NCBI RefSeq assembly: GCF_036248275.1
Contig: NZ_CP109181.1
Span: 2,728,001 to 2,792,000, forward strand
Source of the DNA: Streptomyces sp. NBC_01716
GTDB lineage: Bacteria; Actinomycetota; Actinomycetes; Streptomycetales; Streptomycetaceae
Length of the DNA stretch: 64,000 nt
Direction of reading: 5' to 3'
Made by a program: the position numbers and the translations under genes. The notes beneath the pieces are model-generated. The model was not told where the DNA came from. It saw only the letters and a list, made by a program, of their open reading frames with translations, and ran no database searches. This document shows, piece by piece, positions 28,088-35,636 of the stretch. Position 1 is the first letter of the stretch. Each line of letters starts with the position of its first letter.

Positions 28088-29149
28088 TCACCTCGGACGG
28101 TCCAGAGGGCGGAGCAGCATCTCGGCGAGCCTGTTGCGGGTGACCTGTTCGGCGGCGGCGGCCCGCTGGGTCACATAGAGCGCGTTCAGCAGCTGGTCGG
28201 TGGCGACGACCTCGCCGGGCTCGCGCTGGAGGAACCGCTCTATCAGCTCGGCCCCCTCCTCCAGGGCCTCCTCGCCCAGATGGGCCGCGACCATCGCGGC
28301 GAGCTGTTTCTCGCCGGGCGGTTTGAGGTCGAGCTGGATGCAGCGGCGCAACAGGGCGGCGGGGAAGTCCCGTTCACCGTTGGAGGTGAGGATGATGAAG
28401 GGGAACGCCGTGCACCGTACCCGGCCGCCCACCACGGCCACCGGTGTCCCGTCGTCGGTGAGGACGTCGGTCGTGGGCTCCCGCTCGGCGCGCCGTTCCA
28501 GCTCACGGATCGTGAACTCGCCTTCCTCCAGGACGTTCAGGAGGTCGTTCGGCAGGTCGATGTCGCTCTTGTCGAACTCGTCGATCAGCAGCACCCGGGG
28601 CAGTCCGTCGGGCGCGGGCAGCAGCGCCGTACCGAGCGGGCCGAGCCTGATGTACGAGCCGATGGGCGGCTGTGTCACCGCGTCGCCGGACACCGCGCGG
28701 TCCAACTGCACGTCCTGGAGGCGGCCGATGGCGTCGTAGTGGTAGAGGCCGTCCTGGAGGGTGGTGCGGCTGACGATGGGCCAGCGCAGCACGCGGCCGA
28801 GCCGCAGTTCGTGGGCGACCGCGTGCGCGAGCGTCGACTTGCCGGTGCCGGGAGTTCCGGTGACGAGGAGTGGACGGCGCAGCTGGAGCGCGGCGTTGAC
28901 GGCCTCGACCTCTTCGGGGCGCGGGTGGAACGACTCCACGAGGCGGCGTTTGACGCCCAGCCTGCGGGCGTTGTCCACCTCTTCGGTGTCCGCCCCGTCC
29001 CCCGTACCGCCGGCGCCGTCCGCGGGATCGGGCCCGTCGGCGCCGTGGGCGCTCCGTGCGGTGAACTCGCGCCAGGGAGGCGGATCGGGTAATTGCCGCG
29101 CACCGTCGTGCGGCAGTCCCGCTCCTCGGTAGATGCGCCAGTCGCTCAC
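28088..29149 (-). CDS. MoxR-type AAA+ ATPase
   Basis: A 353-residue AAA+ ATPase of the MoxR/RavA group, which typically remodels vWA-domain partner proteins. An acidic, disordered N-terminal tail (about 1-60) precedes the ATPase core. Walker A V-T-G-T-P-G-T-G-K-S is at about 96-105, Walker B L-L-I-D-E-F-D-K at 187-194, and the L-T-S-N-G-E-R-D-F-P-A-A-L-L-R-R segment provides sensor 1 and the arginine finger. The GTG start at 29149 has GAGGAG with 7 bases of spacing and is preferred to a longer frame starting upstream. It is immediately followed by the SAV_2336-type gene. Confidence 0.9.
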   Translation of the reverse strand: MSDWRIYRGAGLPHDGARQLPDPPPWREFTARSAHGADGPDPADGAGGTGDGADTEEVDNARRLGVKRRLVESFHPRPEEVEAVNAALQLRRPLLVTGTPGTGKSTLAHAVAHELRLGRVLRWPIVSRTTLQDGLYHYDAIGRLQDVQLDRAVSGDAVTQPPIGSYIRLGPLGTALLPAPDGLPRVLLIDEFDKSDIDLPNDLLNVLEEGEFTIRELERRAEREPTTDVLTDDGTPVAVVGGRVRCTAFPFIILTSNGERDFPAALLRRCIQLDLKPPGEKQLAAMVAAHLGEEALEEGAELIERFLQREPGEVVATDQLLNALYVTQRAAAAEQVTRNRLAEMLLRPLDRPR

Positions 29150-29260
29150 TGTGGGCTCCTCATCGATGTCAGCCCGGCGTGCGCCCGGCATCCTGGACGT
29201 CCGTACCCCGCTTGGTCGCTCATACCCCCTCCACGGCAGGTCACTTGGGGCAGCTGCCTG

Positions 29261-31291
29261 TCATAGGGGCGGGGCGTGCAGAGGTTCGTCGGGAAGCGCC
29301 GGCCTGTGGGGTGGATCGTAGATGAGGACGATGTGCCGTGCCCAGGCTGCATCGTGATCGGCCCGGCCGGTCTGTCCGGGGTCGGCGCTGAGGTTGCGCA
29401 GCACCCGTACGCGTTCGCGCAGCGCGCTGCCGGTGGGTGCCTCGCGCACCAGCTGGGCGGCCCTGCGGTAGAACTCGGCGCAGTCGTCGTGCCCGTCCTC
29501 GGCGGCACGGCGGCACAGCACGGCGACATGGCCGGCGTGGAAGGCGCGGGTGAGGACGCGGGAGCCGCGCCCGGTGGCCGTACTCGCGCAGTACACGGGA
29601 AGGGATACGCCCGCGACGCCCGCCGTGCTCACCGACAGCCGCGCGTACGCCGCCTCCTCGCCCTCCGGCGCACCGGCCGTGTGCCCCCAGTCCGGTACGT
29701 CCAGACAGAGCGGTACGGCCTCCAGCGGCCCCCGGGCGGTGGCGCGTCTGCCGCGGTTCCACTCCGGGGTCACGCCGTCGCGGCGGCGCAACTGGTCGCG
29801 CAGGGCGACGACTCGGCGCAGTCCGATCGGGAGCGTGTGCACGCTGGGCGGTTCGTCGGCGCCCGGCAGCCGGGAGCGCCATTCGTCGACGGGCTCGTCG
29901 AAGAGCGCGCGGGGCAGCAGGAAGTCGACGGCCGCCACGTACTGCCCGGCGTCGGCGCGGGCCAGCGCCTCGCTCAGCCCCTGGCGTACGGCGGCCTCAA
30001 GCCCGGTGCGCGGCACGCCCTCCTCGTCGTACCGGACGGTGGTCGTGCCGCCGTCGGGGTCCAGCAGCTGCACGCGCCAGGGGTGGGTGCCGTAGACCTC
30101 GGGCTCGATGACGACGAGTACGTCGTCGTGGGCCGCGTCGCCGGGGACGGTGCCCGCGCCGTCGTCGGCGCTGTCGCCGCCGGCGAGGAGCGCCAGGCTC
30201 TCCTCGCGGATCACGTCGGTCTCCAGGGCGTTGGCGGCGCTCTCCACCCAGTGGCGGAGCTTCTTGGCGGCCGGGGTGTCGCGGGGCGCGCGCAGCGTGC
30301 CGTACACCATCGCCGCGTACAGGACGACGGCTTCCTGTTCGAGATCCCGTCCCGCGAGGGCGCCTTCGGTGTGCTCGCGGGGGTCGTAGAGCAGGCCGGA
30401 GCCCTCGCGCCAGCTGCGCGGGTCGTTGGACTCGATGCGCTGCGGACTGCGCAGCAGCCGCCGGCTCGCGCCGTTGACCAGGTGCAGCACCTCGCCGGGG
30501 CCCGACGGCGGTTCGACGTCGGCGAAGAGCCCGTACAGCTGGGTGCGGGCCTGCGGGGTGAAGCTGTGCGGCTGGCCCTGCGCCACCGCGAGGCGGGTGT
30601 GCAGCCGGGGCCAGCTCTCGCCCGAGCCCTCGAAGCGCCGCAGATGGTGCCGGTCGTGGGCGCCTATGACCTCGGCCCAGAGGGATTCGGCGCCCTGGTC
30701 GCAGAGCGTGCGCAGCGCGGTGACGGACTCGGCGCGGCCGATCGTGACGTCGCCCTGCTTCTTGCCCTTGATGACGCCTATGACCGATCCGTACCGGGTG
30801 TCGATGACGGGGCCGCCCGAACAGCCGTGCAGCACCAGGCCGTTCTGCAGCCACATCGGATTCCTGCGGCGGCCTCCGGTGGCCATCGCCGTCGCGGAGA
30901 GGAACTCCTCGCTGCCGTGCGCCCCCGCCGTGTCCGCCCAGCCGTACAGCTCGACCTCGGCGGGTGTCGCCGCCGAACGGTCGCTGAGCCAGAGGCAGTC
31001 GGCGAAGTCCGCGCCGGGCACCCGCACGAGCGCGAGGTCGTGCCCGGCGAGGACATGGGCGATCTCGCCCTCGAAGCGCTCGTCCTCGTAGGTGGTGACC
31101 GTGACTGGGCCCCCTGGCTCCCGCTCCATCGCACCCACCCTCTTGTCCACGACATGCGCGCAGGTCACGACCCATTCGGGGGCGACGAAGAAGCCGCTGC
31201 CCCAGAATCCGGCACTGTCCCTGTCATACCCGTCGGCGGCGGGGCCGATGCGGACGACTCCCCGGCTCACGGGGTCTTCGAGGGAGCTCAT
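29261..31291 (-). CDS. Trypsin-like serine protease with VMAP-C-type C-terminal region
   Basis: A 676-residue protein with a chymotrypsin-fold protease at residues 10-200: catalytic His46 in T-C-A-H-V-V, Asp85 in H-D-L-A-L and Ser158 in H-G-C-S-G-G-P. There is no signal peptide, so the protease acts in the cytoplasm. A linker of about 180 residues follows. The C-terminal half (about 400-676) has V-V-I-E-P and P-W-R-V-Q-L-L strands and F-L-L-P-R-A-L-F typical of the vWA-MoxR-associated protein C-terminal domain. In such systems the protease is proposed to be the effector. No ribosome site precedes the ATG. Confidence 0.85.
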   Translation of the reverse strand: MSSLEDPVSRGVVRIGPAADGYDRDSAGFWGSGFFVAPEWVVTCAHVVDKRVGAMEREPGGPVTVTTYEDERFEGEIAHVLAGHDLALVRVPGADFADCLWLSDRSAATPAEVELYGWADTAGAHGSEEFLSATAMATGGRRRNPMWLQNGLVLHGCSGGPVIDTRYGSVIGVIKGKKQGDVTIGRAESVTALRTLCDQGAESLWAEVIGAHDRHHLRRFEGSGESWPRLHTRLAVAQGQPHSFTPQARTQLYGLFADVEPPSGPGEVLHLVNGASRRLLRSPQRIESNDPRSWREGSGLLYDPREHTEGALAGRDLEQEAVVLYAAMVYGTLRAPRDTPAAKKLRHWVESAANALETDVIREESLALLAGGDSADDGAGTVPGDAAHDDVLVVIEPEVYGTHPWRVQLLDPDGGTTTVRYDEEGVPRTGLEAAVRQGLSEALARADAGQYVAAVDFLLPRALFDEPVDEWRSRLPGADEPPSVHTLPIGLRRVVALRDQLRRRDGVTPEWNRGRRATARGPLEAVPLCLDVPDWGHTAGAPEGEEAAYARLSVSTAGVAGVSLPVYCASTATGRGSRVLTRAFHAGHVAVLCRRAAEDGHDDCAEFYRRAAQLVREAPTGSALRERVRVLRNLSADPGQTGRADHDAAWARHIVLIYDPPHRPALPDEPLHAPPL

Positions 31292-31445
31292 GCGTCAACA
31301 CACAGGGGGTACAAGGGCGTTGGGAGGGCGCGCGAGGGAACGGCATGTTCTGGAACAGCGCGTTTCCCCGTACCGAGCGATCCGCAGACCTGAGCGTCTT
31401 TCATCCGCACCCCGTTCCCCCGAAGTTGAGGCAAGTGGGACGAGG

Positions 31446-31940
31446 CTAACCGGATGATCCCGAAGTGGGGAGTGGTTCCTCTCCCGGCGAGCCCTGCGGC
31501 CGGGGCGGGGCGGGGGGCGCCGGGGGGACGCCGGGAGGCGGGGGCACCGGCGGGGCGGCCGACGCCGGCGGGATGCCGGGGGGTACGGCCACCGGTTCGC
31601 GCCCCGGCTGCCAGGTGAGGGTGACGGAGATGGACGCCTTGGCCTCCCCGTCCGCCAGGACGGCCGCCACCGCCGCGCCCGGCTTCATCGCCAGCTCGAT
31701 GCCGAACGTGGCACTGACCTCGCTCGGTCCCGCCGCCCGCGCCGCGTCCATCACGGTCGCGCCGACCGCCGCGATCACGTCGTTGACGCGGGTCACGCCC
31801 GCGCGCAGCCGGTCGACGGCTCCGACGTCGTCGAACCCCGAACTGTCCTCCCGCAGCACGCTGACCCTGGCGAGGATGACCTCCCCGCCGGGCAGGACCA
31901 CCTCCCGCACCTCATGGCCGCCCCGTATGTCGCGGTCCAC
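31446..31940 (-). CDS. Trypsin-co-occurring domain 1 (CU044_2847-type) protein
   Basis: A 164-residue protein with a compact N-terminal alpha/beta domain of about 110 residues: V-V-L-P-G-G-E-V-I-L-A-R-V strands, a helix V-N-D-V-I-A-A-V-G, and F-G-I-E-L-A-M-K-P-G-A-A-V-A. This pattern matches the small proteins called trypsin-co-occurring domain 1, which are encoded next to cytoplasmic trypsin-like proteases such as the one just downstream. The last 55 residues are a Pro/Ala/Gly tail. GTG at 31940 is preferred because GGGGAGGG lies about 6 bases upstream; the GTG at 31946 is too close to it. It is the first gene of the island. Confidence 0.75.
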   Translation of the reverse strand: MDRDIRGGHEVREVVLPGGEVILARVSVLREDSSGFDDVGAVDRLRAGVTRVNDVIAAVGATVMDAARAAGPSEVSATFGIELAMKPGAAVAAVLADGEAKASISVTLTWQPGREPVAVPPGIPPASAAPPVPPPPGVPPAPPAPPRPQGSPGEEPLPTSGSSG

Positions 31941-32016
31941 CGCCACCCCTCCCCCGCTCGCTCCACACCGATGTGTGGGATACCTCCCCTCCCCACCAGG
32001 TAGTTACGCTGTCCGC

Positions 32017-32196
32017 ATGTACTTCACCGATCGCGGGATCGAGGAACTGTCAAAGCGGCGCGGCGAGGAGGAAGTGACCTTCGAGTGGCTGGCCGAGCAG
32101 CTCCGTACGTTCGTCGACCTCAACCCGGACTTCGAGGTTCCGGTGGAACGCCTGGCGACCTGGCTGGCGCGTCTGGACGACGACGAGGACGACTGA
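32017..32196 (+). CDS. Small conserved actinobacterial protein (DUF6104-like)
   Basis: A 59-residue acidic protein starting M-Y-F-T-D-R-G-I-E-E-L and ending in a run of Asp/Glu. It is conserved under this name in Streptomyces, but its function is unknown. There is no ribosome site; TACGCT at 32005-32010 fits a TANNNT -10 hexamer 6 bases before the ATG, so the transcript is probably leaderless. It is divergent from the Trypco1 gene. Confidence 0.75.
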   Translation: MYFTDRGIEELSKRRGEEEVTFEWLAEQLRTFVDLNPDFEVPVERLATWLARLDDDEDD

Positions 32197-32225
32197 ACCG
32201 CCACCGACGGGCATCGCGATAGGTC

Positions 32226-32281
32226 TTGACTTCCCCCATCCGCGATATATCGTGTCGAGTAAGAGACGCGATATGTTGCGT
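32226..32281 (+). promoter_or_regulatory. Promoter and putative PadR operators of the DUF4097-PadR operon
   Basis: TTGACT (32226-32231) and TATCGT (32248-32253) form a -35/-10 pair with a 16-base spacer. The -10 is embedded in a perfect palindrome CGATATATCG (32243-32252). A second, imperfect dyad ACGCGATATGTTGCGT (32266-32281) repeats the CGCGATAT motif. A repressor bound here would block the promoter; the PadR protein encoded in the same operon is the natural candidate. Confidence 0.6.
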
Positions 32282-32308
32282 CGTGGCCGGCCCAGGGGAG
32301 TCAGCACC

Positions 32309-33214
32309 ATGGCAGAGTCGACGTGGGAAGTCAGCGAGCCGAAGAAGCTGACGTTCGACGACCCCGTGACGGCGCTCAGCGTGCGCATCGCGAACGGCAC
32401 CGTCAATGTCGTCGGCATCGACGAGACCGCACTGGCCGACCAGGGCGGCGCGCGGCTGGAGATCTCCGAGATCCAGGGCCCGCCCCTGATCGTGACCCGC
32501 ACGGGCAGCACGCTCACCATCGCCTACCAGGACCTGCCCTGGCAGAACCTCCTCAGCTGGCTCGACCCCAAGGGCCGCCGGCGCCGCGCCGTCGTCTCCC
32601 TCACGGTCCCCTCGACGGCGAGCGTCGAGGTCGGCGTCGTCGGGGCGGGCGCGGTGATCTCCGGGATCAAGGGGCGTACGGACGTACGCGGCGTGCACGG
32701 CGACACCACCCTCGTCCGCCTGGCCGGCCGGGTCCGCGCGGAAACCGTCACCGGGAACGTCGAGGCCCAGGCCGTCACCGGCGACCTCCGCTTCAACTCG
32801 GTCTCCGGTGATCTGACCGTCGTGGACTGCGGGGGATCCTCCGTACGGGCCGATACCGTCAGCGGCGACATGGCCATCGACCTGGAGTCCGCCGGCAAAC
32901 CCACCGACATCAAGGTCAACACGGTCTCGGGCGAGGTCGCCATCAGGCTGCCGCACCCGGCGGACGCGACGGTCGAGGCGAACACGACGAGCGGTTCGGT
33001 CTCCAACGCGTTCGACGATCTGCGCGTCGGCGGACACTGGGGCTCGAAGAAGATCACCGGCACGCTCGGGTCGGGTACGGGGCAGCTCAGGGCGGTGACG
33101 GTGTCCGGCTCGATCGCCCTCCTGCGGAGGCCGCCGGCGGAGGAACCGTACGACGCGGCACCCCTGGACGCCGTCGCCGACGACGCGACGCCGGCCGACA
33201 AGAAGGAGCTCTGA
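32309..33214 (+). CDS. DUF4097 family beta-strand repeat protein
   Basis: A 301-residue protein made mostly of short beta strands in a repeating pattern (V-T-G-N-V, V-T-G-D-L, V-S-G-D-L, V-S-G-D-M, V-S-G-E-V, T-S-G-S-V, V-S-G-S-I), which is the DUF4097 parallel beta-helix-like repeat. No signal peptide or membrane segment is visible, so it is probably cytoplasmic. The function of the family is unknown, but it often sits beside PadR or anti-sigma-type regulators. GGGGAG precedes the ATG by 9 bases. The PadR gene starts one base after its stop. Confidence 0.85.
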   Translation: MAESTWEVSEPKKLTFDDPVTALSVRIANGTVNVVGIDETALADQGGARLEISEIQGPPLIVTRTGSTLTIAYQDLPWQNLLSWLDPKGRRRRAVVSLTVPSTASVEVGVVGAGAVISGIKGRTDVRGVHGDTTLVRLAGRVRAETVTGNVEAQAVTGDLRFNSVSGDLTVVDCGGSSVRADTVSGDMAIDLESAGKPTDIKVNTVSGEVAIRLPHPADATVEANTTSGSVSNAFDDLRVGGHWGSKKITGTLGSGTGQLRAVTVSGSIALLRRPPAEEPYDAAPLDAVADDATPADKKEL

Positions 33215-33215
33215 C

Positions 33216-34163
33216 ATGCCCCCGGTCTTCGCCCACGGCCGCCTCCGCCTCTATCTGCTCAAGCTGCTCGACGAGGCGCCGCGGCACGGGTACGAGGTGA
33301 TCCGGCTGCTGGAGGAGCGCTTCCAGGGTCTCTACGCGCCGTCCGCCGGCACGGTCTATCCGCGGCTGTCCAAACTGGAGGCCGAGGGCCTGGTCACGCA
33401 CGCCACCGAGGGCGGCCGCAAGGTCTACTCGATCACGGACGCGGGCCGCGAGGAGTTGGCGGGCCGCAGCGGTGAACTCGCCGACCTGGAGCTGGAGATC
33501 CGGGAGTCCGTCTCCGAACTCGCCGCGGAAATCCGCGACGACGTACGGGGCGCGGCGGGCCAGCTGCGCAACGAGATGCGCGCGGCGGCGTCCGCGGCGG
33601 GCACGCCGTCCCCTGGCGCCGACCGGGAGAACGCGCCCGGGGACGGCGAGTCGTGGCGCGCGGCGAAGGAGGAGCTGCGGCGCGCGAAGCAGGAGTGGAA
33701 GGAACAGGCCCGCCGCGCGAAGGACGAGTCGCGCCGGGCCCGCGAGGACGCCCAACAGGCCCGCCGCCAGGCCAAGGAGGCCCAGGAGACGGCCCGCCAG
33801 GAGATGCTGCGCATCGCCAAGCAGGTCCAGGACCAGGTCCAGGGCCACTTCTCGCGCGGCGACTGGCCGACGGGGGTACGGGAGGGCCTGTCCGAACTGT
33901 CCACGCAGCTCGGGGGTTTGGCGAAGGGCTCCGCGTGGCCCCCGTACGTCAAACCGGACACCGACTCCATGTGGGCCGAGGACACGCCCGCGACGGGTGA
34001 CCCGGCCCGCGACCTGGACCGCCTGCTGGACCGCTTCCGCGACGACGTCCGCGACGCGGCGCGCGACCACGGGGTGACGGAGGCCCAACTGACGGAGGCC
34101 CGCCGCCACTTGTCGACGGCGGCGGCCCACATCGGAGCACTGCTGCGGAGGCCTCCGGCGTAG
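33216..34163 (+). CDS. PadR-family regulator with long coiled-coil extension
   Basis: A 315-residue regulator. Residues 1-80 form the PadR winged helix: L-L-K-L-L-D-E-A-P-R-H-G-Y-E-V-I, then S-A-G-T-V-Y-P-R-L-S-K-L, then the wing G-R-K-V-Y-S-I-T. Most PadR proteins end near residue 110 to 180; here a region of about 120 residues rich in Arg, Glu, Lys and Ala (about 140-205) should form a long coiled coil, followed by a helical C-terminal domain. AAGGAG is inside the end of the preceding gene. It probably autoregulates the operon at the palindromes upstream. Confidence 0.88.
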   Translation: MPPVFAHGRLRLYLLKLLDEAPRHGYEVIRLLEERFQGLYAPSAGTVYPRLSKLEAEGLVTHATEGGRKVYSITDAGREELAGRSGELADLELEIRESVSELAAEIRDDVRGAAGQLRNEMRAAASAAGTPSPGADRENAPGDGESWRAAKEELRRAKQEWKEQARRAKDESRRAREDAQQARRQAKEAQETARQEMLRIAKQVQDQVQGHFSRGDWPTGVREGLSELSTQLGGLAKGSAWPPYVKPDTDSMWAEDTPATGDPARDLDRLLDRFRDDVRDAARDHGVTEAQLTEARRHLSTAAAHIGALLRRPPA

Positions 34164-34181
34164 GGGGGTTCGGTGGGCCGG

Positions 34182-34202
34182 CCGGGTGGGTCTCACCCGG
34201 CT
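34182..34202. terminator. Terminator hairpin after the PadR gene
   Basis: GCCGGGTG (34182-34189) pairs with CACCCGGC (34195-34202) around GGTCT. It lies 18 bp after the stop codon and has no T-run. Confidence 0.55.
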
Positions 34203-34306
34203 CCCCGTGCTGACCGGTCCGTCCCCAATCGCCGGACGGGCTTCAAATCCGCCGGCTCACGGCGCTGGGTGGGTTGCGGTCGGTGTCCGGGTGCCGCTCC
34301 GGGGTC

Positions 34307-34446
34307 ATGCCCGGACGGCGTGATTTGTGGCGCGTGAACAAGCCGGGTCACCGGGTCCAACGAACGGGGCACGCGCCGTAAATCACGCCGTCCGGACATA
34401 TCCCTCCGGAGGCCCCGAACCCCGCCCCCGGCAACGAACCGCAACC
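34307..34446. repeat. Intergenic repeat copy A with a 30-bp inverted repeat
   Basis: The gap between the PadR and Clp_N genes holds two inverted arms, 34307-34336 and 34370-34399, that match at 27 of 30 positions and share the core CCGGACGGCGTGATTT. The right arm and the sequence out to about 34446 match, on the opposite strand, the region 38888-38985, so this is one copy of a dispersed element. It contains no open frame. Given its place between convergent genes it may also act as a terminator. Confidence 0.7.
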
Positions 34447-34479
34447 CAACAACCCCGCGAACCGCCGGACGGCAAACCG

Positions 34480-35031
34480 CTACGCGCGCTCCCCGAACAG
34501 CGCCCGTTCCATCGCCACGTACGTCCCCCCGTGGTCCGCCAGCACGTCCGACACCACTCCCGGCCGTGCCGTCAGGGCCAGCAGGATGTGGCCGTCGGTG
34601 ATCTCCTTGTCGCCGCGCCCCAGTGCGACCCGCAGCGACTGCTCCAGCGTCTTCTTCGCGGTGGGCGCGAACTTCCGGTGGGACGTCCAGCCCCGCTTCA
34701 CCGTCCCCCGCGCCCCCATCGCGCCCGCGCCGTGCGCCTCCTCGACCTTCGAGACGATCTGGCCGACGTCGATCCCGATCTCGGCGAGCGCCGCCGTATC
34801 GGCCGACGACATCCCGCCCCGCCGGCGCGCGTCCGCCAGCCCCGCCCCGACCGAGTCGCGCCGGTCCAGGATGCCGAGCGAGGCGAAGGCGAACGCCGAT
34901 CGCGTCCCCTCGGATTCGAGCAGCGCGAGGAGCATGTGCTCGTCGGTGACCTGGGGCGACGCCGTGCGTTCGGCCTGGGCGACGGCGCCTGTCACCACGG
35001 CGCGCGCGCCCTTCGTGAACCGTTCGAACAT
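34480..35031 (-). CDS. Clp N-terminal-domain protein (ClpC-like double Clp_N)
   Basis: A 183-residue protein made of two Clp repeat-N motifs without an AAA+ domain. The N-terminal M-F-E-R-F-T-K-G-A-R resembles the start of ClpC, then D-E-H-M-L-L-A-L-L and, in the second half, D-G-H-I-L-L-A-L. Such stand-alone Clp_N proteins may bind substrates or adaptors of ClpC. The ATG at 35031 has GGGAGG 6 bases upstream and overlaps the stop of the HTH gene by one base (TGATG), so the pair is coupled. An upstream frame extension lacks family character. Confidence 0.85.
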   Translation of the reverse strand: MFERFTKGARAVVTGAVAQAERTASPQVTDEHMLLALLESEGTRSAFAFASLGILDRRDSVGAGLADARRRGGMSSADTAALAEIGIDVGQIVSKVEEAHGAGAMGARGTVKRGWTSHRKFAPTAKKTLEQSLRVALGRGDKEITDGHILLALTARPGVVSDVLADHGGTYVAMERALFGERA

Positions 35032-35240
35032 CACTGCCTCCCGTACTTCTTGTGTACCGCCTGCCTGCTGACACCGAGCTGGGCCGCGATCTCCTGCCAC
35101 GACCAGCCCTGGTTACGTGCGCTGCGCACCTGGACGGCTTCGAGCTGTTCGAGCAGCCGCCGCAGCGCGGCGACCGCTCGCAGCCCGACGCGGGGATCGC
35201 GGTCGCCCGCCCGTTCGGCGAGATCCGTTGCATCGGTCAT
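35031..35240 (-). CDS. Small helix-turn-helix protein paired with the Clp_N gene
   Basis: A 69-residue protein with a C-terminal helix-turn-helix: W-S-W-Q-E-I-A-A-Q-L-G-V-S-R-Q-A-V-H-K-K-Y, with the recognition helix at about 56-66. The N-terminal half is a charged helix containing R-R-L-L-E-Q-L-E. It is coupled to the Clp_N gene and is probably its regulator. ATG at 35240 is chosen because the longer frame would run into the palindromes. No ribosome site is visible. Confidence 0.82.
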   Translation of the reverse strand: MTDATDLAERAGDRDPRVGLRAVAALRRLLEQLEAVQVRSARNQGWSWQEIAAQLGVSRQAVHKKYGRQ

Positions 35241-35243
35241 GAC

Positions 35244-35287
35244 TGTCAATCTACGTTGACAAGCGCATCCCGTCAACCAAAATTGAC
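35244..35287. promoter_or_regulatory. Double palindromic operator before the HTH-Clp_N genes
   Basis: TGTCAA-N6-TTGACA (35244-35261) is a perfect palindrome and GTCAA-N6-TTGAC (35272-35287) is a second one with the same spacer. Their centres lie 27 bp apart. The TTGACA halves also resemble -35 elements, so a bound protein could block a promoter here. The small HTH protein just downstream is the likely ligand. Confidence 0.7.
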
Positions 35288-35290
35288 AAC

Positions 35291-35626
35291 TCAACCGCGC
35301 AGGCGCCTCGCCCAGCGCCGCAGTACGGAGCGGCGGCGGGCAGGACGCCGGGAGTGCGAACGCCCGGACGGGCCAAAGCCGGTGGCGCGGCGGCGGTCCG
35401 GATCGTCGGGCGAGGGCAGCGGGAGCTGCCGCTCGGCCGCCGCCTGGATCTCGTAGTGCGCGTCGTGCGCGGTCACCCGGAACGCCTCGTCGTACGAGGC
35501 CATGGCCGCGGTGATCGCTACGCCCGCGCTGCCCCGGCGTCGCACGCGCAGCGCGAGCCGGCCGAAGAAGCCCATGACCAGCGCCAGACAGCCGACGACC
35601 ACCAGTAAGGGCAGCAGCTCGTTCAC
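35291..35626 (-). CDS. Single-pass membrane protein of unknown function
   Basis: A 111-residue protein with one membrane helix at about residues 4-27 (L-P-L-L-V-V-V-G-C-L-A-L-V-M-G-F-F-G) and a strongly basic cytoplasmic tail of about 85 residues that ends in Arg-rich clusters. I do not recognise a family. The GTG start at 35626 has GAGGAGG 5 bases upstream. It lies 10 bp after the quinone oxidoreductase stop on the same strand and may be co-transcribed with it. Confidence 0.7.
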   Translation of the reverse strand: MNELLPLLVVVGCLALVMGFFGRLALRVRRRGSAGVAITAAMASYDEAFRVTAHDAHYEIQAAAERQLPLPSPDDPDRRRATGFGPSGRSHSRRPARRRSVLRRWARRLRG

Positions 35627-35636
35627 AGCACCCTCC

